A stretch of DNA of 64,000 nt from assembly GCA_004297725.1 (NCBI GenBank), contig SCUS01000084.1, positions 1 to 64,000 on the forward strand, read 5' to 3'. Below are positions 7,070-16,774 of the stretch, piece by piece (position 1 is the stretch's first letter; every line of letters starts with the position of its first letter). Position numbers and translations under genes: made by a program. Source of the stretch: Myxococcaceae bacterium (GTDB lineage: Bacteria; Myxococcota_A; Polyangia; Polyangiales; Ga0077539). The notes under the pieces are model-generated. The model worked only from the letters and a program-made list of their open reading frames with translations, was not told the origin of the DNA and ran no database searches.

Positions 7070-8527
7070 TCGGCGCGGGCGGCGCCAGCGCAGGGCCCCG
7101 TCAGCGGCGCGCCCGGGGCCGTACCCGTCGTCGTCGCGCCGTCCGCGAGCGCGCAGCGGTCCCGGCACGACCCGCGGTCGCAGTACGAGCCCGTGGGGCA
7201 GGTCACGGCGAGGCAGTCGTCGGTGACGCAGCGACCATCGGGCGCGCAGACGAGTCCCGCCGGACACGACGCGCACGTGCAGCTGTACTGGCACTGCCCG
7301 AACCCCGGCAGTCGCCCATCGTTCTGGCAGACCTGGTCGCCCTCGCAGAACGCCTCGTCGCACGCGTCGACGCACCCGCCCGCGCGGCACTGCTGACCGA
7401 AGGGGCACGTCACACCCTCGCAGAGGCCCACGCAGGCGCCTGCACGGCAGCGTTGTCCGGTCGGGCACGCGACCGACTCGCACCCGTCGTCGACGCACGT
7501 CTCGCGCGCGGAGCACACGCGCCCGGCAGGGCAATCACGGCCGGTCGGACAGCGGGCCGCGCACCGCCCTCGATCGCAGACCTCGCCCTCGCCGCAGAGG
7601 GCTGCGCTGTCGTCGACGCGCCCGTCGCAGTCGTTGTCGAGGCCGTTGCAGCGCGCGGCCTGCGGTCGCCGCAGCGGTTGGCAGTACGTGTCGAAGCTCC
7701 CGCGGCAGAGCGTGACCCCGTCGGCGCAGACGCCCGCCCGACCGGGGACCACGCACGGCGTCCCCGCGCCGACGCACCCACCGTAGTCGGAGACGCCGAC
7801 GATGGAGAAGCGATGGAGCCCGGCCTCGCCGCCGGGGACGTTCGAGGTCTGGCAGAGCTCGCCGATGGCCGCGGTGCGCGAGGTCGGGAGCGCGTAGAAG
7901 TTTCGTCGGTTGCCCGCGTCGAAGCCGACCTGGGCGTGGGCGCCGTCGGCCCCGGCGGTCCATTCGCAGCGGTGGTAGCGAAACTCGAGGTCGACGCGGT
8001 CGACGTTGGGGCAACGGAACGACGTCGTCACGATGAGCTGGAAGTCGTCGCGCGCGCCGTCGCGGTCGGCGCTGCGTCGCACGTCGTGCCAGGTCACGAC
8101 CAACCGCCCGGGCTCGAGGTGGAAGCAGACCGCGTTGCCGCCCGGGCGCGGCCCCGCCGCGCGTGTCGACATCCGCCCACCAGGGCGCGATCATCGGCCG
8201 TCCAGCGACCGGAAAGACGGCGGGCGTCGGATCGACGAGGGGCGCGGCGAAGGTGATGTTGCCGTTGGTGTTGACGAAGAAGTGATCGACCCGCGCCTCG
8301 AACAGAGACAGCCCCTCGGGGAAGGCCGCGCGGAGGTCGATGGCCACCGGCGTCGCGCGCGCATCGGGGTGCGGACCGGCATAGGAGCCGTCGTCGCTCG
8401 GATGCACGCAGTGCTCGGCGAGACCGTACCCGTCGGGTCCGCCGAAGCCGCGCAGCAGCGGGATCGCGCCGACCGGGGAGATCCGCAGCGCGAGGGAGGC
8501 CGCGACGAGCAGTGGGGTCGGGCGCAT
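7070..8527 (-). pseudogene. NIDO-like / MXAN-type Cys-rich surface protein, frameshifted
   Basis: The ATG at 8527 opens a signal-like N-terminus (MRPTPLLVAASLALRISPVG). A NIDO-type region follows (DHFFVNTNGNITFAAP, MIAPWWADVDTR). The matching continuation, GGNAVCFHLEPGRLVVTWHDV, then FRYHRCEWTAG and FSIVGVSDYGGCVG, is one frame away. The shift lies within about 8140-8172, a GC-rich run. Downstream is a Cys-rich segment with a MopE-like phrase (CNGLDNDCDGRVDDSA) and repeated CPxGxxCxxGxC units. The second frame has no stop until 5842, across the antisense genes, so the true C-terminus is unclear; recognisable protein ends near 7140. This is either a decaying gene or a base-call error. Such proteins are normally exported surface or matrix proteins of unknown role. 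Confidence 0.6.
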
Positions 8528-8628
8528 GGGTGAGCGCGCACCGTCGCACGAGCGCGAGCGGGTCGAAAGCGAACGCCGGGCGTCGTCACCTCCCCTCTCC
8601 CGCGCTGGGCCCCCGCGTTGCATCTGCG

Positions 8629-10126
8629 ATGACCATGCGACGTCTCTCTCGCGGCTGCGCGATCGTGCTGCTGGCCGGATGCCTCGACCGCGAGCCCATC
8701 GAGGCGCCGTCCTGCGTGCACGCCGACGTGCAGCTGCATCTCGCGAACAACGGCCCCAACCTGCTCGACCTCCTTCTCGTGCTCGATGACTCCGCGCCGA
8801 TGGGTCCCCGCGCGGCGGCACTCTCCCGCGCGCTCGCCGGCGTGGCCGAGGCCGTCGTTCACCCGGTCGGCGCGGAGGCCCTCGCGAGCGCCCACGTCGC
8901 GGTCGTCTCCGCCGACCTCGGAACCCACGGCACCGCCGTCGCGGGCTGCACCGACGCGGGCGACGACGGCGCGTTCAGCCCGCGGGCGTGCCCCGCCGCG
9001 CGGGTTCCGCTGCCGGCCTTCCTGCGCTTCGGCACCGACGAAGACGACTCTCCGCAGGGCCTCGCGGACTTCGCGTGCGCGACCGACCTCGGCGCCGAGG
9101 GCTGCGCCGTGCAGCAGCCGCTGGAGGCCGCGTGGCGCGCGCTGACCGTTCACGCCGCCCAGCCCGGCGCCGACCCGGCCGCGGGCTTCCGGCGACCCGA
9201 CGCGTGGCTCGCCATCGTGGTCATCTCTCCGCAGGACGACGCCTCGGTGCGCGACTGTCGCCGCGCCGACCCCGGCGCGCCGTGCGACGACGCGACCGAC
9301 GTCTTCGACCCGGCGAGCTCGCGCTGGGCCGAGGCCTCCCTCCGCGACCGCCTGACCCGCTACGCCGACGGATCACCGCAGGACCCCACCTGGTCGCTCG
9401 ATCGGTACATCGAGCGCAGCCACCCCGACCGGGGATTCACCGGACTCCATCCCTTCCACCCGGAGCGAGTCGTCTTCGCGGTCGCGACCTCCGTTCCGCT
9501 CGACCCGCCGACCACGCCGTGGGGCACCGTCGACTGGGACGCGCTGCTCGCCACCACGACGGTCGAGCGCCCGCTCCCGCGACGGCTCATCGAGACGGCG
9601 CGCCGCTTCGCCGAGACGTACAACACGGGCTTCCTCCTCTCGATCGAGCGCGACGACTACGCGCCGCTGGTGCGCCCGCTGCTCGATCGACTGCTCGCGA
9701 CGCCATGGGGGCGATGCCTCCCGCTGGTTCTTCCGACCCAGGCATCACCGACGTGCTGCGATCCCATGGGGCGACCGCTGGGCTGCGTAGAGCCACCGTC
9801 GTGTCGCGATCCGACCGCGACGACGGTGCGCTGCGACGTGACCGGAGCTGCTGAGCGCGACGACCGACCCGGCCGAGTGGTGCACGGCCGCGCACGGGCG
9901 ACGGCGCGTGGCCGACCGCGAGGGGCACGCCGCGTGTCGCATCGACCAGATCCCCGTGCCGGCCGGAACCTCCCCGCCGCGCGGCGCGCACGGGTTCTAT
10001 TCGGACACCGTCCGCGACGCGCAGACGCAGTGTGCGCAGCGCATCTCGTATACCCGCGGCGATGGCTTGCGGCCGCGCAGCCAGGCGGTCCTCGACTGCG
10101 TTCGCGCCACGCCCGACGGCTGTTGA
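8629..10126 (+). pseudogene. VWA-like lipoprotein, frameshifted near its 3' end
   Basis: The ATG at 8629 (or 8635) gives a lipoprotein signal ending LLAGC. A von Willebrand A-like start follows (LLDLLLVLDDSAPMGPRA, a MIDAS-like D-x-S arrangement). About 400 residues in total have protein-like composition to CDVTG near 9840. The natural continuation, LLSATTDPAEWCTAAHG then HAACRIDQIPVPAGT, is in the next frame and ends at 10126, so one extra base (or two missing) lies within about 9836-9850. Myxobacterial relatives are surface lipoproteins of unknown ligand. The gene diverges from the equally frameshifted Cys-rich gene, 101 bp away. The damage may be real decay or a sequence error. Confidence 0.6.
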
Positions 10127-10287
10127 CGGCGCCTACCGGCGTTGGCGATCGGTCGCCGCGCCGGCCACCGCGGTTGCCTGCGTCGTCACGCCCCGGCGGG
10201 CGGCTGCGCCGACCCCCACTCCGAAGCTCAGGCCCTCAAAGGGGCCCTTGCCCGCGCATGGGGCACTGTGGCTCCCTCGCGCCCGTC

Positions 10288-11409
10288 ATGGTGGTCCCTT
10301 CGCAGGCCCGCGGGCGGCGACGCCCCCTCCTCGCGCTGCTGTTGGCGGCGCTGTCGGGGTGTTCCAACCAGCAGCAGGTGGTGCTCGACGAGGAGCGCGT
10401 CGCGAGGCGCGTGGTGGCGCTGCTGCGACAGCAGGGGCTGGTGGTACGGCGCTCCCCGGACGGCGGGCGCCCCTCGGAAGAAGAGGGCGCCGAGGCCGAC
10501 GAGGAGAGCGGCGACGGGGAGTCGGCGGAGGCGGGCGACGACGGCGATCCCTCGCGGCCCGAGGAGGGGGATGGCTCAGCGAGGGCGGACGCCGACGCCG
10601 CGGCCGATCGGGTGAGGGCGATGGCGCTCGCGGCGCTTCAGCGGGCGCAGGCGAGCGCAGCGGCGGTCCCTGCGGCGAGGCGAGCGGGGAGGGCGAGGCC
10701 CGCGCTGCCGACGACCACCAGCACCCCGGCGGTCGCGACCGGGGCGGGTGATTCGCGGCGGGTGTGGGTCCCGGTGGCGGACGCTCCCTCGCTCGGGCCG
10801 GCCGACGCGCCCGTCACCGTCGTGGCCTTCCTCGACCCCGAGTGCCCCTTCTGCGCGCGGCTCCTCCCGGCGCTGCTGGCGGCCCGCGAGGCGCATCCCT
10901 CGGACGTGCGCCTGGTGGTGCGGCTGCGCCCTCTGGCGCACCACCGCGGAGCCTGGGGGGCCTCGGTGCTGCTCGGGCTCGCGAAGGCACAGCGGGGCAG
11001 CGAGGGCTTCTTCGCGGCGCTGAGCTACCTCTACGCCGACGCCAACCAGCGCTCGCTCGACCGCGCCTCGCTCGACCGCCACGCCGCCGCCCTCGGGCTC
11101 GACGTGCTGCGCCTCGCCGACGCCCTCGACTCGCCGACCCCGACGGACCTCGACCGCGCCATCGCCAACGACGACGCCATCGCCGAGTCGGTGCCCGTGC
11201 TGGGCACGCCCTCGATGCTCATCAACGGGGCCTTCGTCTCCGGCGCCATCCCCCGGGAGCGCATCGAGGAGCACATCGCCCACGAGCTCCGCCGCGCCCG
11301 CGCGGCCCTCGCCTCCGGCGCTCGCCGCGCCGCCCTCTACGACACCCTCGCGCGCACCGCCGCGCCCGGCCTCGCCAACCCGCAGCCCCGGAACCGTCGC
11401 ACCCCGTGA
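10288..11409 (+). CDS. DsbA/DsbG-like thioredoxin-fold lipoprotein
   Basis: 373 residues. The lipoprotein signal ends ALSGC (Cys25). An acidic low-complexity spacer follows at about 65-110, then a thioredoxin-fold domain from about 165 to 345. The active site is CPFC (Cys186, Cys189) in FLDPECPFCARLLP, and the cis-proline loop is GTPSM (Pro308). A helical insert between them fits the DsbA class rather than plain thioredoxin. It should oxidise or isomerise disulfides of exported proteins, apt here because several neighbouring gene products are Cys-rich. Gene start is chosen at the ATG giving the signal peptide. Its TGA overlaps the GTG start of the next gene. Confidence 0.8.
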   Translation: MVVPSQARGRRRPLLALLLAALSGCSNQQQVVLDEERVARRVVALLRQQGLVVRRSPDGGRPSEEEGAEADEESGDGESAEAGDDGDPSRPEEGDGSARADADAAADRVRAMALAALQRAQASAAAVPAARRAGRARPALPTTTSTPAVATGAGDSRRVWVPVADAPSLGPADAPVTVVAFLDPECPFCARLLPALLAAREAHPSDVRLVVRLRPLAHHRGAWGASVLLGLAKAQRGSEGFFAALSYLYADANQRSLDRASLDRHAAALGLDVLRLADALDSPTPTDLDRAIANDDAIAESVPVLGTPSMLINGAFVSGAIPRERIEEHIAHELRRARAALASGARRAALYDTLARTAAPGLANPQPRNRRTP

Positions 11410-13709
11410 GCACCCACTCCCCCCGCCTCCCCATCGGCCCGATCGCGCTGCTCGCGTCCCTCCTGTACGCCGCCGCCGCGCTCTCGCAGCCCGCGCCTCC
11501 CACGCCGCCCGCCGCGACGCCCGCCGCGACGCCCGCCGCGACGCCCGCGCCCGCGGTGACGGTGCTCGCGGCGCCGCCAATCATCACGGCGCCGCTGACC
11601 TGCTCGCACGGCGCGCTGCGCTCGCTGGTGATGAGCGACCTCTGGTCGCGCTTGCCCGCGGTGTGCGCTCGGGTGCAGGCCATCGAGCCCTTGCGCTTCG
11701 AGCCCGCGCCCGGGGTCGATCGGGCCACCCACGCGGGCCTGCTGGCCCTCTGCGCCGAGGGGCGCTCGGCCCGCTTCGTCTGCGGCCTCGACGCATACCG
11801 CCGCGACCTGCTGATCGCCCGCTTCGACGCGCACGTCACCGCGGTGACCCAGCGCGCCGAGACCGCGCGCAGGCTCTGCCCCGAGGTGGAGCTCGCCGCG
11901 GCCTTCGCGGAGAGCGCGCCGGAGCCCGTCCGCGCGGAGGTGCGCGCGGCCCTCACGGACACCGCGGCCTTCTGCAACGTGGTCGACGGCTTCGTCCCGA
12001 CGGCGGCGCAGCTCGCGCTGGTGCGGCGCGCCCGCGAGGTGGCCGTCGCCGCCCGGGGGCGCAACCTCACCCCCGACGCCTCCGGCGTCACCGCCCTCTG
12101 GACCGCCTCCGGACCGCTCCCTGGCGCGCCGCCTCCCATCGGCGGCGCCGACCGCGGCGAGGGCCACGGCGCCCAGAGCGGCGGCGCGGAGTCCTCCGCC
12201 GAGAGGGACACCACCACCCTCCCCGGCGCCGCGGGCCTGGTGGAGGTGGCGCTCCGGGGCATCGCCAACCTCCTGGTGTCGCGGGCCCAGGCGGAGGTCG
12301 AGGGCTTCATGCTCGACCAGCTCCGGGACATCATCTGCACCGGCGACGCTAGGCCGTGGTTCGAGCACACCTGCGCCTATCTGGTCGCGCCCGACGCTGC
12401 CCTGCGCATCACCGCGGGGTCGGCGCTGCGCACGGCCTTCCAGGCCGACGTGGTGGGCTTCCCGAGGCAGGTCGCGAGCCGCACTCCCCGCGAGGGAGAG
12501 GCGCGCACGCTCACCGGTCGGCTGTGGTTCCAGCTGCTGGCGGCGGCGACGGAGTCGCGGGTGCTCATCGACCTGGGAGACCGCTTCTCCCAGGTGGGAT
12601 CGGACTTCACCTGCACCGGCCGGGAGCCCGAGCTCTGCCAGCAGGCGAAGCTGGCCGTCGAGGGCAGCGGGCTCCTCATGGCCTACGCGATGAACCGGGC
12701 AGACCTGGAGACCATGTCTCCGACGATGTTCCACGCGATGCTGGAGACGGTGTACGCGCGCTCGCTGAGCGTCGACGCCATGGGCCCGGTGGAGGCGCTG
12801 CGCCCCTCGCTCCTCGAGCTCCGCAACACCCTCTCCTTCGCGCAGACCCCTCGCCTCAGCAACAACGCCCGCATCCCCCGCGTGGGCGCGCTGCTCACCG
12901 CCATGGGGGTGGTCTTCGACCGCGGCGTCGAGGTGGCCTTCTTCGACCGCCGCGGAGGAGAGCGGGTGCGCCTGCACGAGGGCATCCCGGCGATGTACGC
13001 CGCGGTGATGCGGGGGGAGCTCACGGAGATCGCCGTGCTCTCCCAGCGGGCGCTGGTGGTGGTGCTTCCCGTCGCGGGGCTCTCTCCGGACGTCACCCGC
13101 GGCATGGTGCTGGCGGCGGAGATCGCCCAGGCCCGCACGCCCGAGCAGATCAGGGTGGCGCTGGAGTCGGTGGTGACGCCGCCGGGGGCGTGGAGGCTCA
13201 AGCGCCGCCGGCCGATGCTCTCCATCACCGGCCTCGTGGGCGTGGCGGGCGGCGGAGAGATCATCCTCGCGAGCGGCGTCTCCGGTGGGGCGATGGTCCC
13301 GAGCGTGGGGCTGGTCGGGGCGCTGGGGCTCGACGTGAGCTTCCCGGTGCGCTCCTCCACGCTGGGCTTCTACGTGTCGGTCATCGACCTCGGGGCGCTG
13401 CTCTCGCTGCCGCTCGGCGACGCCAGCGTGCGCCTCCGCGGCGCCGACGGCGTCGAGCGGTCGGCCACCCTCGACGTGACCAGCCGCATCTCCCCCGAGC
13501 AGGTGCTCTCTCCAGGGATCTTCTTCCGCTGGGGCATCGGTCGCTCTCCCTTCGTGTTCGCGGCGGGCGCCTCGATGGTGCCCTTCGGCCGCCACGTGCA
13601 GGAGACCCGCGCCGCGGCCAACGGGCCGGAGGCGGCCTTCAGCGCCGACGCCAGCGTCTTCCGGCTGAGCGCGATGCTGGCGGTCGACCTGACGCTGTTC
13701 CCGTTCTGA
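11406..13709 (+). CDS. Large exported protein of unknown function
   Basis: 767 residues from a GTG overlapping the previous stop by four bases. A signal-like N-terminus is followed by a Pro/Ala tandem (PAATPAATPAATPAP, about residues 33-50). A long, mostly helical region with scattered Cys pairs spans about 60-590. The final 150 residues look like beta-strands (LGFYVSVIDLGALLSLPLG, FVFAAGASMVPFG) and end MLAVDLTLFPF with a terminal Phe, suggesting an outer-membrane barrel. No family recognised. Coupling to the DsbA-like gene suggests that the latter may help fold this Cys-containing product. Confidence 0.55.
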   Translation: MSTHSPRLPIGPIALLASLLYAAAALSQPAPPTPPAATPAATPAATPAPAVTVLAAPPIITAPLTCSHGALRSLVMSDLWSRLPAVCARVQAIEPLRFEPAPGVDRATHAGLLALCAEGRSARFVCGLDAYRRDLLIARFDAHVTAVTQRAETARRLCPEVELAAAFAESAPEPVRAEVRAALTDTAAFCNVVDGFVPTAAQLALVRRAREVAVAARGRNLTPDASGVTALWTASGPLPGAPPPIGGADRGEGHGAQSGGAESSAERDTTTLPGAAGLVEVALRGIANLLVSRAQAEVEGFMLDQLRDIICTGDARPWFEHTCAYLVAPDAALRITAGSALRTAFQADVVGFPRQVASRTPREGEARTLTGRLWFQLLAAATESRVLIDLGDRFSQVGSDFTCTGREPELCQQAKLAVEGSGLLMAYAMNRADLETMSPTMFHAMLETVYARSLSVDAMGPVEALRPSLLELRNTLSFAQTPRLSNNARIPRVGALLTAMGVVFDRGVEVAFFDRRGGERVRLHEGIPAMYAAVMRGELTEIAVLSQRALVVVLPVAGLSPDVTRGMVLAAEIAQARTPEQIRVALESVVTPPGAWRLKRRRPMLSITGLVGVAGGGEIILASGVSGGAMVPSVGLVGALGLDVSFPVRSSTLGFYVSVIDLGALLSLPLGDASVRLRGADGVERSATLDVTSRISPEQVLSPGIFFRWGIGRSPFVFAAGASMVPFGRHVQETRAAANGPEAAFSADASVFRLSAMLAVDLTLFPF

Positions 13710-13721
13710 GACGGGGGGCGC

Positions 13722-14792
13722 TCACTCCAGCGGGCGGCGCTCTCCGTGGTCGTCGACCAGCTCGCGCTCGGGCCAGCGCACCGCCGCGAGCCGGGTGCGC
13801 CACGGCGCCGTGCGCCCGATCTCCCGCTCCTTGTAGCGGGCCCCCACGCTGAAGTCGGTGCAGAAGGCGTTGCGGCGCTTGCCGATCCACGCGTTGGGCG
13901 CGGCGCCCTCGAAGAGGTCGGGCTCGCCCTTGGAGTAGCTGCCTCGCGCGACCGGATCCATCCAGCGCCAGTAGTGGCCATAGAGCACCGGGATCTCGTC
14001 CTCGTAGTGCTCCCACCACTTCACCCGGTCGGTCATGCGCCAGGTGCCGCCGGCGAAGTACGGCCGCGCCGCGAGCGTCTCCAGCCCGGAGGTGACCACG
14101 CGCATCGGGTTGCCCCGCTGCCAGAGCGCGTCGCTGCGCCCCACCGCCTCGAGCAGCGGGAGCACCTCGTCGCGGTCGTTGAGCCTCGCCCCGTAGCGGC
14201 CCAGCTCCACGGCCCTCGCGGGCTCCAGGCTCGCCAGCTCGGCCTGCAGCGCCGGCGGACCAGGATCATCCCGGTGGATTCGCTCCGGCGGCCACGACGC
14301 GAGCTCGGCCCCGAGGCGCTCGAAGGAGGGGTCGTCCCACACCGCGTGCACCACCCGGAGGTCTTCTCGCGACAGCGCCACCGGAAGCTCCCTGAGGAAG
14401 TCGAGCGCCCCCTCGCGCTCGTCGCCCGCCATCCTCCGCGAGGCGGCAAACTCCCCCCTCGCCCGGTCGTGGTCGTCCTCGAAGAACCACCCGTTGCCGT
14501 GCTTCGGAACCTCCCTCAGCAGGTTGAGCTCGTGGTTGCCCAGCACGGCCTGCGCCCTGCCTTCCTCGATCATCCGCCGCGCCAGCGCGAGCACCCCGGG
14601 GCTGTCGGGGCCGCGGTCGCAGAGGTCCCCCAGCAGCACCAGTCGGCGACCCCTCGGGTGCTCGCCGCGCTCGTCGTAGCCCAGCACCCGCATCAGCGAG
14701 AGCAGGGCGTCGAGCTCGCCGTGCACGTCGCCCACGACGTCGATCGGCCCGTCGAAGAGGCGCTGCAGGTAAGGGGTCTTACGGGAGGTCAT
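13722..14792 (-). CDS. Calcineurin-like metallophosphoesterase
   Basis: 356 residues, cytosolic. The phosphoesterase signature is complete at the N-terminus: GDVHG (21-25), GDLCDRG (55-61) and GNHE (85-88). These supply the usual Asp, His, Asn and Asp ligands for a dinuclear metal centre. Histidines further on (VVHAVWDD, YGHYW) fit the remaining ligands. The family includes protein phosphatases and ApaH-like dinucleotide hydrolases; the C-terminal part does not tell which. The gene is convergent with the large exported protein gene, 12 bp between stops, and divergent from the next gene with 160 bp between. Confidence 0.85.
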   Translation of the reverse strand: MTSRKTPYLQRLFDGPIDVVGDVHGELDALLSLMRVLGYDERGEHPRGRRLVLLGDLCDRGPDSPGVLALARRMIEEGRAQAVLGNHELNLLREVPKHGNGWFFEDDHDRARGEFAASRRMAGDEREGALDFLRELPVALSREDLRVVHAVWDDPSFERLGAELASWPPERIHRDDPGPPALQAELASLEPARAVELGRYGARLNDRDEVLPLLEAVGRSDALWQRGNPMRVVTSGLETLAARPYFAGGTWRMTDRVKWWEHYEDEIPVLYGHYWRWMDPVARGSYSKGEPDLFEGAAPNAWIGKRRNAFCTDFSVGARYKEREIGRTAPWRTRLAAVRWPERELVDDHGERRPLE

Positions 14793-14952
14793 CGCCGTGG
14801 AATCTTCGCTGCTGGAGGTGCTACCACACCGACGGCCCGACGGCGCCCGTCCTCCCCCCCTCGACACTGGACGCGGGCCCCGCGCCGTTTCATAGAGCCC
14901 ACGTCGGCGTCGCGCGGCTCGTGACGGCGGCACCTGAGATCCCTGTCCCCTG

Positions 14953-15570
14953 ATGACCGCACCGCTCGCTGATGCGCTCGCGCAGCTCGGCCTCTCGGCC
15001 CCGGAGTACGCCGTGCTGTGGCATGTGCAGGACACCGTCGTCGCCCGCCGCCCGGTGCTCGCCGAGTGGAGCGCGCGCAACCTCCCCAACGTGCTCCCTT
15101 CGACGATCACCCACGACGACTGCGACGCGGCCATCGGGTCGCTCCTCGCCCGGGCTCTGCTGGTCGAGCTCACCGACGACGACGTCGCGCGCGACCTCGC
15201 CCGCTGGCGCTCCGAGGCGCACCCGGTGTGCGTCGGCGTCGACCTCCGCCGCGAGCCCGGCGACGTCGACCTCACCGAGCGCGGCGCCGAGGCGATGCGG
15301 GCCGTCGAGGCGCTGACCGCGACCTCCCCCCGCGCCCCGCTCTCCGGCTACATCGACGAGCACGGCGGGGTCTTCCGCGCCCTCGGCGAGACCGTCGAGA
15401 GCTGCTCCCGGGTCGCGCGCGGGCTCATCGCCTACCCCCCGCACAACGTCCGAGGCGCCTCGATCATGCCCCCGGAGGTGAGCCCCGCGCAGCCCATCGG
15501 CCCGTGGTGGCACTCGCGCTACGAGCGCGTCGAGCGCGGCTACGAGATCGTCATCCGCTTCGCATGCTGA
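14953..15570 (+). CDS. Hypothetical protein
   Basis: 205 residues, soluble and acidic, with no signal or membrane segment. The first 110 residues look helical with a possible winged-helix outline (a DALAQLGLSAPEYAVLWHVQ start and an LTERGAEAMRAVEAL helix resembling the end of MarR/PadR-like folds), but no family was recognised. The ATG at 14953 directly follows a GATCCCTGTCCCCTG leader. The gene stands alone between the divergent phosphatase gene and the acyltransferase gene 84 bp downstream. Confidence 0.55.
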   Translation: MTAPLADALAQLGLSAPEYAVLWHVQDTVVARRPVLAEWSARNLPNVLPSTITHDDCDAAIGSLLARALLVELTDDDVARDLARWRSEAHPVCVGVDLRREPGDVDLTERGAEAMRAVEALTATSPRAPLSGYIDEHGGVFRALGETVESCSRVARGLIAYPPHNVRGASIMPPEVSPAQPIGPWWHSRYERVERGYEIVIRFAC

Positions 15571-15654
15571 CTCCCCCGATGGTTGACAGGTCCCCCGTCG
15601 GGGTAGTCAGGTCCGCGCCCCGAATCCCTCCCCTCGGATCTTAGCCCCCGGACG

Positions 15655-16764
15655 ATGAACCCTCCGCCCCGCCCACGGTATGTCCTCATCGACGCGCTGC
15701 GAGGCATCGCGGCGTGCGCGGTGATGCTCTACCACTTCACCGGCGGCGACCTGCGCCCGGGCCTCGCCAGCCTCTTCGGCGACACGGTGCTGCGCGCCTG
15801 GCACCACGGCTGGCTCGGGGTGCAGGTCTTCTTCGTGCTCTCCGGCTTCGTCATCGCCAACACCATCGGCGACCGCACCATCACCCCCGGCGACGCGGCG
15901 CGCTTCGCCTTACGCCGCCAGGTAAGACTCGACCCGCCCTACTGGGTCGCCATCGCCTTCGCGGTGCTGGTCCCGTGGATCGTCTCCGCGATGGGCTTCC
16001 GCGGCCGCCCCCCGCCGCCGCTGCACGTCATCGGCGGGCACCTGCTCTACCTCCAAGGCATCCTGCGGCTCCCGACGATCCAGCCCATCTTCTGGACCCT
16101 CGCCATCGAGGTGCAGTTCTACATGGTCTTCGTGGTGGCGCTGGCGCTCCTGCGCTACGCCCCGAAGGCGGCGATCCCGTGGGTGCTGCTGGCCTCCGCG
16201 CTCCCCTCGCTCGACGCGGGGATGCACTGGCGCTTCATCCACGGGTGGTTCATCCCGCACTGGTACCTCTTCGCGCTGGGCGCCTCGACCTACTGGGTCA
16301 CCAGGCGCCGTCTGCCGCTCGCGCCGCACCTCGCGCTGGCCGCCTGGGTCGCGTGGCAGGGCGTGCACTTCGACCGGCTCGAGCCCCTCGGCGGCGTCGC
16401 GACCGCGCTGCTGCTCACCGTGGCGGGCCGCGTCGGCGGCCTCGAGACCTGGCTGCGCGCCCGCTGGCTGCAGTTCGTCGGGCGCGTCTCCTACGGCGTG
16501 TACCTGCTGCACCCGCTGGCCGGCGCGCAGGCCCGCTGGCACGTCGGCGTGCACGTCAACGTGCGCAGCGGGCCGGGCGCCCTCGCGGTGCTCGTCTCCG
16601 CCATCGCCTTCACCATGGTCCTCGCGTGGGCGCTGCACCGCTGGGTCGAGGCGCCGGCGATGCGGCTCGCCTCGAAGATCCGCTGGTGGCACGGCGACCG
16701 CGAGGCCAGGGAGCTCGGCGCGACGCCCTACCGGGCCGCCACCGCGCGCCCTTCGGACGGCTGA
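15655..16764 (+). CDS. Acyltransferase 3 family membrane protein
   Basis: 369 residues with about nine or ten hydrophobic segments. Hallmarks of the AT3/OatA-type family are present: IDALRGIAACAVMLYHF at 13-29, including the conserved His; VQVFFVLSGFVIANT at about 58-72; and RRQVRLDPPYWVAI near 90-103, the conserved R-x10-like motif. Such proteins move acyl groups across the inner membrane onto exported glycans, peptidoglycan, lipopolysaccharide or antibiotics. The substrate is not evident. No SGNH domain is fused at the C-terminus. It is convergent with the HutF-like gene, 10 bp between ends. Confidence 0.85.
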   Translation: MNPPPRPRYVLIDALRGIAACAVMLYHFTGGDLRPGLASLFGDTVLRAWHHGWLGVQVFFVLSGFVIANTIGDRTITPGDAARFALRRQVRLDPPYWVAIAFAVLVPWIVSAMGFRGRPPPPLHVIGGHLLYLQGILRLPTIQPIFWTLAIEVQFYMVFVVALALLRYAPKAAIPWVLLASALPSLDAGMHWRFIHGWFIPHWYLFALGASTYWVTRRRLPLAPHLALAAWVAWQGVHFDRLEPLGGVATALLLTVAGRVGGLETWLRARWLQFVGRVSYGVYLLHPLAGAQARWHVGVHVNVRSGPGALAVLVSAIAFTMVLAWALHRWVEAPAMRLASKIRWWHGDREARELGATPYRAATARPSDG

Positions 16765-16774
16765 GCCCGGGCGG

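Noticed and set aside
8140-9850. Programmed frameshifting in the two broken genes
   Set aside because: No slippery heptamer with a downstream structure was seen, and two different genes would need it; indel or error is simpler.
10228-10250. Small hairpin GGCCCTCAAAGGGGCC before the DsbA-like gene
   Set aside because: The stem is only about five pairs in a very G+C-rich region and has no T-run; expected by chance.
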